Source: Bacteroidales bacterium 6E
GTDB lineage: Bacteria > Bacteroidota > Bacteroidia > Bacteroidales > Prolixibacteraceae
Reading direction: 5' to 3'
DNA length: 64,000 bases
Assembly (NCBI GenBank): GCA_001270045.2
Contig: DF970668.1
Coordinates: 124,001 to 188,000 of the forward strand
A program made the translations under genes and the position numbers. This document shows, piece after piece, positions 8,857 to 17,086 of this stretch (the stretch's first letter is position 1; each line of letters starts with the position of its first letter). The notes beneath the pieces are model-generated. The model was not told where the DNA came from. It made no database searches and saw only the letters and a program-made list of their open reading frames with translations.

Positions 8857-10012
8857 AGTTCACTTCCAGCTCCTGCCATTTGGGGAATACCGGAAACTTG
8901 CCGTGGGGTTCCGACTGGTACCAATAGGCTACCGAGGAGATGTCGGATTTCTGTGGTAGGTAACGTCCGCCATGCCGCCATCCCAGATCCTGGATGGTAA
9001 CCTTAAGATCTTTCTCAAACCGGATTGGATCCATGATGTGCCAGCGGTACATGCCAAACCGTTGCTGAGACTTGTAAGTCCCATCCGGTCGGATCACCTG
9101 GTGCAGTCCGGCATACGGGGTGCAGAACTCCTTGTACTGGCCTTCACGGTCGAAGTTGTAGGATCCGCAGAAATAGTCCTCTGTGCCGGTACCGCAAATG
9201 GTCGGGAATTTTCCGTCCCCGTCGATGAAGAACTTGATCTCGCCTTCACCCCACCAGCCATTGTTATTGACGCCCCAAGCCATGTAGAGACCCACAAAGT
9301 GCCCTTTGCCCTTGATGTTGTCGATGATGGTGTAGTCGGAAGTCTCGTTCACGTTCGTCCTCTTGAACTGTGCATGGAAATACGCCGCATCCTCAGGGAC
9401 ATCCGTGAGGGTATAATCGATCTGGTAATACAAAGTCATCTGGTCCTGGTCATTCACGTTCTCCATGGTGATCTTGCACTTCTTCCGGAAAGGCATCACC
9501 CAATAGCTGTTAAAGGCACTCCCAGGATTGACCGTAACCGGCAGGGATACCAGCGGAGCGTACTGCCCCCAGCCCATCCCGAAGAAATCACCCACAGGCA
9601 CTTCGACCGACGGTGTGGTTTCGTCATCATAATAAATACGCAGGATGGAAAATCTCCAGTTGCCGGTCGGGGTCATCCAGATATGCTGAATGGCTCCTGG
9701 ACCTTCAATTTCGGCCATGGTAAAGGTTTCACCCGGCTGGATCCTGACATAAGGATTCACCTTCCAGCCCTGTCCAAGGTCACGGGCGGCATGGGCTGCA
9801 TTGGCAGTATTCGGCTTGTCCTTGTCCTCAATGCGGGCCATTCCACCTTTTCCCTTTTCGCCCGTAAAGTTTTCGGGACTGATTGACCGGGTCTGAGCAT
9901 CCGACAAGCGGTACAAATTCCCCAGATTCATTTCAAGCCCGTTGAATTTTTCCTGCGAACAGACTCCCATCGCCAGGAAGATTGACATAATCAGCACAAA
10001 TGGTTTTTTCAT
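8855..10012 (-). CDS. DUF2961 / glycoside hydrolase family 172 protein, secreted
   Basis: The second Met (10012) gives a clean signal peptide ('MKKPFVLIMSIFLAMGVCSQ'), so I prefer it to the Met three codons earlier. The 385-residue protein carries DUF2961 hallmarks: 'GPGAIQHIWMT', 'VEVPVGDFFGMGWG', 'CGTGTEDYFCGSY' and 'SSVAYWYQSEPH'. GH172 enzymes are oligomeric alpha-fructofuranosidases or alpha-D-arabinofuranosidases with a jelly-roll fold; the Glu in T-E-D-Y-F lies in the region of the family's catalytic acids. It is transcribed in the same direction as the regulator at 10.9-13.8 kb and may serve the same locus. A frameshifted coding remnant directly follows its stop. Confidence 0.85.
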   Translation of the reverse strand: MKKPFVLIMSIFLAMGVCSQEKFNGLEMNLGNLYRLSDAQTRSISPENFTGEKGKGGMARIEDKDKPNTANAAHAARDLGQGWKVNPYVRIQPGETFTMAEIEGPGAIQHIWMTPTGNWRFSILRIYYDDETTPSVEVPVGDFFGMGWGQYAPLVSLPVTVNPGSAFNSYWVMPFRKKCKITMENVNDQDQMTLYYQIDYTLTDVPEDAAYFHAQFKRTNVNETSDYTIIDNIKGKGHFVGLYMAWGVNNNGWWGEGEIKFFIDGDGKFPTICGTGTEDYFCGSYNFDREGQYKEFCTPYAGLHQVIRPDGTYKSQQRFGMYRWHIMDPIRFEKDLKVTIQDLGWRHGGRYLPQKSDISSVAYWYQSEPHGKFPVFPKWQELEVN

Positions 10013-10392
10013 GGTTGGCATTATTGGTTAAACGACTTAACGATCAAAAAAAAGGATTGTTACAAAACCAAAATTTATGTTTTGGCTCCTTATAGCCAAA
10101 GGTAAAAATTATCGGCGTGATGAAGATTATCAATCTGAACATAAATTGGAGAGTTTGAATTTTATGAGAAAAACCGGGTGAATCTCGAAAGTTTTGATGC
10201 TGACCTCTGACAACCATCGTTAACGGGAAGCCAAAGGTTGTTGGCTTCGAAATAAAATTTCAAATCCGGGAAATCTGTGTAATCTGTGCAATCTGTGGTG
10301 AGCCCCCACATGGGTAGATCCCTCCCAGCGCCCTGACAAGTTCGCACCAACTTATGTATTTGGACATATATTTGCCGGGGATTTAATACATT

Positions 10393-10447
10393 TTGTATAG
10401 GTTTCACTATACAAGCAGTATTTAAGATACGTTTAAGCACTATACAA
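10393..10447. promoter_or_regulatory. palindrome with repeated half-site, operator-like
   Basis: TTGTATAG-N6-CTATACAA (10393-10414) is a perfect 8-bp inverted repeat. Its right half, as the 10-mer CACTATACAA at 10405-10414, recurs exactly at 10438-10447, 33 bases on, close to three helical turns. This arrangement suits a dimeric DNA-binding protein, but no regulator can be assigned. Confidence 0.35.
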
Positions 10448-10474
10448 TATACGACTCGGTACCGAGGGGGTGAG

Positions 10475-10559
10475 GAAAGGGTGCGGGGTGCGAGGATGCG
10501 GGGTACGGGTTGGCCTGCGGCGAAAGGGTGCGGGATGCGGGGTACGGGTTGGCCTGCGG
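10475..10559. repeat. G-rich direct repeat, two copies
   Basis: A 26-base string beginning GATGCGGGGTACGGGTTGGC occurs exactly at 10495-10520 and 10534-10559 (period 39). Each copy is preceded by GAAAGGGTGCGGG. A 12-bp palindrome lies just upstream. The G-run spacing could allow quadruplex formation on the plus strand. Confidence 0.7.
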
Positions 10560-10622
10560 GATTGATCTTCACGCTTTACCCAATTTGGCTTCTGCCCGCT
10601 AACATGAAAGGGATTCTTTAAA

Positions 10623-10668
10623 GGATGACATCTTTCCCGAAGACAAATGCAACGCAAAGATGTCATCC
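10623..10668. repeat. 13-bp perfect inverted repeat at the head of the tandem array
   Basis: GGATGACATCTTT (10623-10635) and AAAGATGTCATCC (10656-10668) are exact reverse complements separated by 20 bases. The right arm runs into the first, most diverged copy of the 41-bp array. Confidence 0.75.
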
Positions 10669-10857
10669 ATTGGCTGCGCGACACACCTAACTTCATCAGG
10701 AAAAAGAATTGTGGCTGCGCGACCTGCCGTTCATCATCAAGACAAAGAATTGTGGCTGCGCGACCTGCCAATCATCATCAGGACAAAGCATTGTGGCTGC
10801 ACGATATGCCAATCATCATCAGGACAAAGAATTGTGGCTGCGCGATTCATCGCGCAG
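10659..10857. repeat. 41-bp tandem repeat array, five copies, ending in a hairpin
   Basis: Copies start at 10659, 10700, 10741, 10782 and 10823, in strict 41-base register. The core TGGCTGCGCGA is the best-kept part, joined by a CATCATCAG tail. Copy 1 is diverged in its first third; copy 5 is cut after the core. There the core runs into its own complement, forming an 8-bp stem (CTGCGCGA / TCGCGCAG, 10838-10857) with a TTCA loop. No unique spacers are present, so it is not a CRISPR array. The period is not a multiple of three and no start or gene context supports coding. Confidence 0.75.
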
Positions 10858-10919
10858 TAAAAGATATTAAACCAATAAATCATGCCTGTCAGTGTAATCC
10901 TTTAATCTGTGGTGAAAGA

Positions 10920-13751
10920 TTATATCGTGTGGATGATGTCCGAAAGCATGTCATCGTGGTCGAGGCCGAGCTTTTTGCGCAAACGATATCGGTGGTTCTC
11001 GACGCCACGGACCGAGATGCCCAGCAGCGGGGCGATCTCCTTCGACGACAGGTTCATGCGGAGGTAGGCACACAAACGCAGGTCGCCGCTGGTCAGGTCG
11101 GGATACTTCTCCTTGATCTTTGTGAAAAACTGTTCGTGGGCCCGCTCAAAATTGGTCTCGAATATCCGCCAGTCATCCTGGTTGCTGATGTTCTCGTCGA
11201 TCTTCCCCACTATGTAGTTGAAGAACTTGTCGGGGTATCGCGAACCCAGTTCCGTTTTCTGGTTGGCCAGGATCTTCCTGATCTCCATCAACGATTCGTT
11301 CTTCTTGATGATCGACATGGTCGAGTTGGCCAGTTCCTTACTCTTGTGTTCCACCTCGTTCCGCAACTTTTCGTTCCGAAGCCTGATCAGCTCCTTCTCT
11401 CGTGCTTCGTGCATCTCTTTCTCCTTTAGACGGGTTTGGCGGATCCCCCATGCCCTGAATCCAAACATAACGGCAATCAGGAACAAGGAATAGGCGATGG
11501 CGGCATACACCGATTCGTACCACGGAGGCAGTACCTCGAAAGCGTATTGGAATTCCTCACTTTCGTTACCAATTAAATCGCTGGCCTTTACCCTTAAAAG
11601 ATACTCACCCTTGGGCAGTCGTTCGAAATTAAACTGCGGAATATCGGTCGTTCCCGACCAGCCTGAATTAAGGCCCTCGAGGTAATACAAAAACCCGACC
11701 GGCAGTTCAGAGTAAAGCGGGAAGGAGAACCGGAAACTGAGATTACTCTGGTTATGTGGCACTTCAATATCCATTGCATTCAGTGGTACCAATTGCTCAC
11801 GGCCCCGGTTGTTCGAATGACGTACCATACGCAGTTGTGGTTTCATCCGGCGGATCGGCGAATCACGGTTAAGGGAGAGCGCATCAACCAGTGCATAGCC
11901 ATCCTGAAGGCATACCAACGCCTTGGTTTCGGTCAGCGGTAAAAGATTCTCGAATTCATCTACTTTCGGGGTTTTTCCGAACAGGGAGAACGGAATCTCA
12001 CCCACCCGGGCCACGCTGTCCTGAAAAATATAGAACAATCCAATGCGCTCGTTAAGGATAAACCAGTAATGGTGATCGGGTGCCCCGACAATCCTGTGTG
12101 ATGCCGCATACTCCCCTAGCCGGTCGTTCAGGTAAGGATATTCGACGATGGTATCTTTCAAATCGTCGAAGGTATAGAGTTTTTTCTGTGTAGTAAATAC
12201 AATACGGTTCTCGACATTAAACACATGGATCGAATGGTCTTTCCCAAAAACCTGTTCGCCCAGATAGGATACCCCGGTCACCTGGTTTCTTTGGTCGTCG
12301 GTCCTGATCCTGAAAATCCCCCGGTGCATATGGCTAGCCCAGATATTTCCCAAATAATCGGGCTCAATGTATCGGATCAGGTCATAGAACCCTTCCATAT
12401 TCTTTTCACGCACAAATGCATCACCCTGTTTGCGATAAACCACCAGGTTGGTATAGGTACACTGGATCAGAAGGTCACTGTTCATGGGATCGGGGCGGAC
12501 CGAAAATGCACCCGACTGGGTCGATATCTGCCTGATCTTTTCGCCATCGACCAGAAATGTACCGTCGTTATGCCCCATCCATAACCAACCATCAATGACC
12601 CGCAGATCCCAAACCTGCCCCTGCGTGCCGGGGATGGCCCTGAAATCGGTTTCTTCGTCTCCCGGACGTCGTACAAACAAACCCTGGTTAGTCCCCAGGT
12701 AGGTATAGCCTTTATGCACGGCTGTGGCATAGACGGCGCCGATACCTTTCAGTTCAATGACCCTGGCACTTTGTTCCTGCGCTGTGGGAATAAATCCTAT
12801 CCCATCGTCGAGGGCCACCCAGATATGTCCCTGTCCATCCGTATCGATTCCTAGTACCGTATTGTTGGGCAATCCTTCGGGCGCATGAGCGTTTAATAAC
12901 TGATTTCCCTGCTGGTCAAAAACAGAAATGCCGTCGGTGATGGTGCCCAGCACAATCTTTCCATCGGGGGTAACCGCACCCCGGTTTAGTTCATTCTTGA
13001 TAAAGTAATTCGTCCATGCCTGATTCCAGGGGATAAAATTTGTCCCATCCCAGATGAATACCCCATGAGAGGCAGTGCCGATCATTATCTTTTCATTGGA
13101 AAATGGCAACATGAAGCGTACCATCTTGTTGCGGAAAAAGTCATCACGTATAAAAGGCACCGCCCGGGTACCATCCAGCTCATATATGCCGTCATCCATG
13201 ATGGCAACCAACACCTTGCCGTTCACCTGGTTCATGACGGTGGCAAAACCGGATAGTACCACCGGGGCGATCGAATCATTCCTCAAGGCCAAAGTACGCG
13301 TAAAGGAATGGAAATAGGTCCACCCCTTGGAAGATTCGATATTCCAGAACTCAATATTTTTCGAAAAGTACTTAAGGGCCAATGGATTCAGCGAGGTATA
13401 CTGCAGAATCCCAAATGGGTCGGGCTTCCAGTAACCCAGCTCCATGTACCCGCTGGTATATATCAGTGAATCAGAGACAGCCAGTACCGAGCGTGATATG
13501 GTATTGTTGGGCAATGGGTACAAAATCCAGGCATTGCCGTCGAATTCGAGTAGCCCCTGATGGTTTGCAAAATAGGTCAATCCGTTTCCGGCGGTGCTTA
13601 CATCCCAGTTCTGGCTGGCCGCTCGGTACTCAAGCTTCGAGAAATGTCGGGAAGCCTGAGTTTGCATATCCCGTGCATCCTGTCCGGCTGCAAATCCTGA
13701 CAGAAGGATTAAAAATATGGACAGGCTTGTCAACATTCCGTCATTTTTCAT
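10920..13751 (-). CDS. membrane-spanning one-component regulator: beta-propeller, Y_Y_Y domain, LuxR-type HTH
   Basis: The Met at 13751 gives a signal peptide ('LTSLSIFLILLSGFAAGQ'). About 700 residues of periplasmic two-component-regulator-type propeller repeats follow ('GLLEFDGNAWILYPLPNNTI', 'DGQGHIWVALDDGIGFI', 'EPDYLGNIWASHMHRGIFRI'). Then come a Y_Y_Y domain ('LEGLNSGWSG'), one membrane helix ('AIAYSLFLIAVMFGF'), a coiled coil, and a C-terminal LuxR-type helix-turn-helix ('LAYLRMNLSSKEIAPLLGIS'). It has the sensor half of a hybrid two-component system but no histidine kinase or receiver. Such proteins probably sense an oligosaccharide in the periplasm and act directly on DNA. It faces the susC gene 305 bases away and is the likely regulator of the locus. 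Confidence 0.88.
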   Translation of the reverse strand: MKNDGMLTSLSIFLILLSGFAAGQDARDMQTQASRHFSKLEYRAASQNWDVSTAGNGLTYFANHQGLLEFDGNAWILYPLPNNTISRSVLAVSDSLIYTSGYMELGYWKPDPFGILQYTSLNPLALKYFSKNIEFWNIESSKGWTYFHSFTRTLALRNDSIAPVVLSGFATVMNQVNGKVLVAIMDDGIYELDGTRAVPFIRDDFFRNKMVRFMLPFSNEKIMIGTASHGVFIWDGTNFIPWNQAWTNYFIKNELNRGAVTPDGKIVLGTITDGISVFDQQGNQLLNAHAPEGLPNNTVLGIDTDGQGHIWVALDDGIGFIPTAQEQSARVIELKGIGAVYATAVHKGYTYLGTNQGLFVRRPGDEETDFRAIPGTQGQVWDLRVIDGWLWMGHNDGTFLVDGEKIRQISTQSGAFSVRPDPMNSDLLIQCTYTNLVVYRKQGDAFVREKNMEGFYDLIRYIEPDYLGNIWASHMHRGIFRIRTDDQRNQVTGVSYLGEQVFGKDHSIHVFNVENRIVFTTQKKLYTFDDLKDTIVEYPYLNDRLGEYAASHRIVGAPDHHYWFILNERIGLFYIFQDSVARVGEIPFSLFGKTPKVDEFENLLPLTETKALVCLQDGYALVDALSLNRDSPIRRMKPQLRMVRHSNNRGREQLVPLNAMDIEVPHNQSNLSFRFSFPLYSELPVGFLYYLEGLNSGWSGTTDIPQFNFERLPKGEYLLRVKASDLIGNESEEFQYAFEVLPPWYESVYAAIAYSLFLIAVMFGFRAWGIRQTRLKEKEMHEAREKELIRLRNEKLRNEVEHKSKELANSTMSIIKKNESLMEIRKILANQKTELGSRYPDKFFNYIVGKIDENISNQDDWRIFETNFERAHEQFFTKIKEKYPDLTSGDLRLCAYLRMNLSSKEIAPLLGISVRGVENHRYRLRKKLGLDHDDMLSDIIHTI

Positions 13752-13997
13752 ACTGCACTTTTGTGAAATCCGAACCATATTCGGTAAGATCGGGCCTGGG
13801 CTGGAGATTCACCACAAGGCCTTTTGTAAATGTACGAATTCAATGTTAAAAAAAGCAACATGCCAATTTAAAATACTTATCAAATATACATACTCATAAT
13901 GAATTAATTACAATAATATATCATCGCATGGTGAGGTAATAATGAGGTTTCACAATCGCTTCACTTTTGATGGTGAGATTGTAGTGAGTGGAATAAT

Positions 13998-14028
13998 TTT
14001 CAAAAGGGGTATCAGGGGCTTAAATTTG
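13998..14028 (+). promoter_or_regulatory. promoter of the susC/susD operon
   Basis: A -33 element TTTC (13998-14001; consensus TTTG), a 19-base spacer and an exact -7 element TAAATTTG (14021-14028) match the Bacteroidota promoter. Transcription would start near 14035, which supports the ATG at 14056 over the earlier in-frame start at 13942. Confidence 0.6.
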
Positions 14029-14055
14029 ATTCAAACTAATTCAAAACAAAGCGCT

Positions 14056-17000
14056 ATGAGAAAACTGTTTTTCTTATTGATTCTCTTTTTGTCGGTTATC
14101 ACCGTCGGGGCGCAACAGCGTTCCACCGTCACGGGAAAGGTAACGGATAATACAGGAGTTGGATTGCCCGGGGTGTCGGTGCTTGAAAAAGGCACCATGA
14201 ACGGTACCGTTACCGATCTCGATGGCAACTACACCGTAACGGTTTCCCCAACTTCTACACTCGTTTTCAGTTTTATCGGTTTCGTGTCGCAGGAAATTGC
14301 CGTTGGCCCGCAGACCAATATCAATGTCATGCTGAGTGAAGAAGTGGTGGGACTTGAAGAAGTGATCGTGGTAGGTTATGGTACCCTTACAGTGAAGGAC
14401 CTGACATCGTCGATTTCGACCATCAAGGCCGACGATCTCGTAAAAACACCAGCCGGCCAAGCCATGCAGGCATTGCAGGGCAAGGTTGCCGGATTGCAGG
14501 TCGTCAGTAACGGAGGACCGGGAAATGCGCCGACCATCAGGGTTCGCGGTATCGGTTCCTATCCGGGACAGAACAATGAAGCCCCCTTGTATGTGGTTGA
14601 CGGGATGTTCTATAATAACATCGACTTCCTCAACCCGTCAGACATCGCGACCATCTCGGTTCTGAAAGATGCCTCGGCTGCCGCCATCTATGGGGTACGT
14701 GCCGCCAACGGGGTTATCCTGATCGAGACCAAATCGGGCTCTTACAACCAGAAATCCGAAATCGTGTACGACGGATACTATGGTACCCAGGTTGCCCAGA
14801 ATGTATTGAAAATGGCCAATGCCGAACAGTTCACCACCATGGCCATGGAATCGGGCTCGGCACCCGATGCCAGCTTTATACTCAACGCCATGCAGAAATA
14901 TGGCCGCAGCAGGGTTAATCCCAATGTTCCCGATGTCAATACCGACTGGTACAAGGAGATCCTGCGGCCTGCAGCCATCATGAACCACAGTCTGGGCGTT
15001 TCGGGCGGCAGCTCCAAGGCCTCATGGTCGATCGGGACCAGCTACTTTTCACAGGAGGGTATCCTCGACATGAAAAACGAATACAACCGGTTTAACCTCC
15101 GTACAAAGCTCGATTTCAAAGCCACTGACTGGTTCACCATCGGCGGTTCGATGATCCTGAGCAACGCCATTAAATATGGAGAGGAAAGCGGGGCATGGAA
15201 CCAGGCATACTTTGCAGTGCCGATCCTTCCGGTTTTCGATCCGGAAAACACCCAGGCATGGCCAAAAAACTGGGCCAATGCACAGGATATAGGATACAGG
15301 GGCGGACAAAACCCCATGCCAACGCTGGAAATGAACCAGCACAGACTGAAAAACAGGAAACTGAACGCCAATTTCTATGTCAACCTCGACATCATTCCCC
15401 AAAAACTGTCGTTCAAAACCACCTATAGCCATGCGTTTACGTCACTCGACAACCGGAGCGTAAACCTTCCCTATTTTATCGGGAACAGCTTCCAGCGCAG
15501 CGATGCAGTCCTGAACAAAAGCATGTCGGTTTACTCCGACCAGATCCTGGACAATGTGCTGACCTACACCGATAAAATAGGCAATCACAGCTTCACTGCC
15601 ATGGCAGGTCATTCATACAGGGATGAAGCCGGACACTGGCTGTCGGCACAAGGATTAAACTTCCCGGTCGACCAGGAACCCGCATGGTACATCGACCATG
15701 CCGAGACCATTCCTGCCACCGCGGTAGGCAACATGGGAACCCGGCAATATGGCATCTCCTACTTCGGAAGGATTTCATACAATTATAATAACCGATACCT
15801 GCTCTATGGAACCATGAGGGCTGATGGCAGCTCGAAATACCAGCAGAAATGGGGTTACTTCCCCACCATTGGTGCCGGCTGGGTAGTGTCGGAAGAAGAC
15901 TTTATGCAGGACGTGGCATGGCTCGACTTCCTTAAGCTGCGTGCAAGCTGGGGCGAATTGGGGAACGACAAGATCCAGGCCAGTGACGGGGCTTCCACCA
16001 CCACGACCATCTATACCGCCCTTGGTGGGGTAATGGTACCCGGAACCACCACAACCAGTACATTCTCGTCGTTGAAATGGGAGGTTACCGAAGAAACCAA
16101 CGTCGGGTTGACAGCCACATTGCTCGACAGCAAACTGTCATTGGATGTCGACTACTTTATGCGCGACACCAAGAACGCGGCCATCTATGTAAAGATCCCC
16201 TCCACCACCGGACAGGTCCTGAAAAACGTAGGCGAGATCCGAAATTCTGGATTTGAAGTGGCCCTCGACTGGACCAACCAGATATCAAAAGATTTCAGGT
16301 ACAATGTGGGGGTGAATTTCTCGACACTGAAGAACGAAGTACTCGACTTGTTCGGACAGCCCTATATCGATGGAGGCTCCGCTGAATTCCGCCAGCGCTC
16401 AATTGTGGGAGAACCCCTGCTGGCTTTCTTCGGGCGCAAGGTGATTGGCGTTTACCAGACTGAGGCAGAAGTTGCTGCCGATCCGGTGGCCGTGGCCAAT
16501 AACCTGAAACCCGGTGATTTCAAATATGCCGACATCAATGGCGACAAAAAGATCGACGATGACGACAGGGTTGTTTTGGGATCCTATTTCCCCAACTTTA
16601 TGTATGGTGGAAACCTCGGAATCGGCTGGAAAAACTTTGACTTGTCGGCCAGCTGGATGGGACAAAGCGGCAACAAGATCCTGAACCGGAAGCGTGGTGA
16701 GCTGATCTGGACAGCCGACGGAAACCTCGACGCCGACCTGGCCATTAACCGCTGGCATGGCGAAGGAACTTCCAATAAATATCCTTCATCGGCAGGTTTA
16801 CGCAAAGGATGGAACCAGAGAATGAGCGACTATTTCGTGGAAGACGGTTCCTTCTTCAGAATACAGAATGTTCAGTTGGCTTACAATATCACCGGAAAGC
16901 AGCTCTTCAAGGCACCAATGCCTGAAACCCGAATCTCGTTAACCGCCGACCGGCCGCTGACCATGTTCAAATACAACGGATTCAACCCCGAAGTGGACAA

Positions 17001-17067
17001 TGGTATCGATACCCAGACCTATCCGGTTCCCGCAGTATACACAATTGGTCTAAACGTCAGATTTTAA
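14056..17067 (+). CDS. susC: SusC/RagA-type TonB-linked outer-membrane transporter
   Basis: From the ATG at 14056 the protein has 1003 residues, usual for SusC. It has a signal peptide ending 'VITVGAQQ', a carboxypeptidase-regulatory-like domain ('VTGKVTDNTGVGLPGVSVLE', about 24-95), a TonB-interacting stretch with 'EVIVVGYG', a plug ('LQGKVAGLQV' ... 'IRVRGIGSY') and a large beta-barrel ending in the typical Arg-Phe (N-V-R-F). It imports oligosaccharides bound by its SusD lid, using TonB energy. SusD, a LamG lipoprotein and then the hydrolases follow on the same strand. The upstream promoter starts inside the longer possible reading frame, so the long N-terminal extension is unlikely to be real. 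Confidence 0.95.
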   Translation: MRKLFFLLILFLSVITVGAQQRSTVTGKVTDNTGVGLPGVSVLEKGTMNGTVTDLDGNYTVTVSPTSTLVFSFIGFVSQEIAVGPQTNINVMLSEEVVGLEEVIVVGYGTLTVKDLTSSISTIKADDLVKTPAGQAMQALQGKVAGLQVVSNGGPGNAPTIRVRGIGSYPGQNNEAPLYVVDGMFYNNIDFLNPSDIATISVLKDASAAAIYGVRAANGVILIETKSGSYNQKSEIVYDGYYGTQVAQNVLKMANAEQFTTMAMESGSAPDASFILNAMQKYGRSRVNPNVPDVNTDWYKEILRPAAIMNHSLGVSGGSSKASWSIGTSYFSQEGILDMKNEYNRFNLRTKLDFKATDWFTIGGSMILSNAIKYGEESGAWNQAYFAVPILPVFDPENTQAWPKNWANAQDIGYRGGQNPMPTLEMNQHRLKNRKLNANFYVNLDIIPQKLSFKTTYSHAFTSLDNRSVNLPYFIGNSFQRSDAVLNKSMSVYSDQILDNVLTYTDKIGNHSFTAMAGHSYRDEAGHWLSAQGLNFPVDQEPAWYIDHAETIPATAVGNMGTRQYGISYFGRISYNYNNRYLLYGTMRADGSSKYQQKWGYFPTIGAGWVVSEEDFMQDVAWLDFLKLRASWGELGNDKIQASDGASTTTTIYTALGGVMVPGTTTTSTFSSLKWEVTEETNVGLTATLLDSKLSLDVDYFMRDTKNAAIYVKIPSTTGQVLKNVGEIRNSGFEVALDWTNQISKDFRYNVGVNFSTLKNEVLDLFGQPYIDGGSAEFRQRSIVGEPLLAFFGRKVIGVYQTEAEVAADPVAVANNLKPGDFKYADINGDKKIDDDDRVVLGSYFPNFMYGGNLGIGWKNFDLSASWMGQSGNKILNRKRGELIWTADGNLDADLAINRWHGEGTSNKYPSSAGLRKGWNQRMSDYFVEDGSFFRIQNVQLAYNITGKQLFKAPMPETRISLTADRPLTMFKYNGFNPEVDNGIDTQTYPVPAVYTIGLNVRF

Positions 17068-17086
17068 CGAATAAAACAATTGAATT

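Larger units (their letters stand above)
10022..10919. other. 900-base gene-free region with several repeat types
   Basis: No gene-like frame is supported here. In order it holds: an AT-rich leader; a copy of the string AATCTGTGGTGA at 10290-10302; a palindrome with a repeated half-site (10393-10447); a perfect 12-bp palindrome CTCGGTACCGAG (10455-10466); G-rich direct repeats (10475-10559); a 13-bp inverted repeat (10623-10668); a 41-bp tandem array (10659-10845) ending in a hairpin; and a second AATCTGTGGTGA copy at about 10902-10913. The region therefore looks like an accumulation of mobile or structural repeats and not plain spacer. Confidence 0.7.

Noticed and set aside
8972-9886. 304-codon plus-strand frame opposite the GH172 gene
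   Set aside because: The minus-strand product has clear family motifs and a signal peptide; this frame is a shadow.
10659-10857. Short CRISPR array
   Set aside because: The 41-bp copies are directly contiguous with no unique spacers, copies drift in sequence, and no cas genes are nearby.
10647-11429. 260-codon plus-strand frame through the repeat array into the regulator gene
   Set aside because: It is part repeat translation and part antisense of the LuxR domain, with no start context.
13942-14055. N-terminal extension of SusC
   Set aside because: A good promoter lies inside this stretch and the signal peptide begins at 14056.
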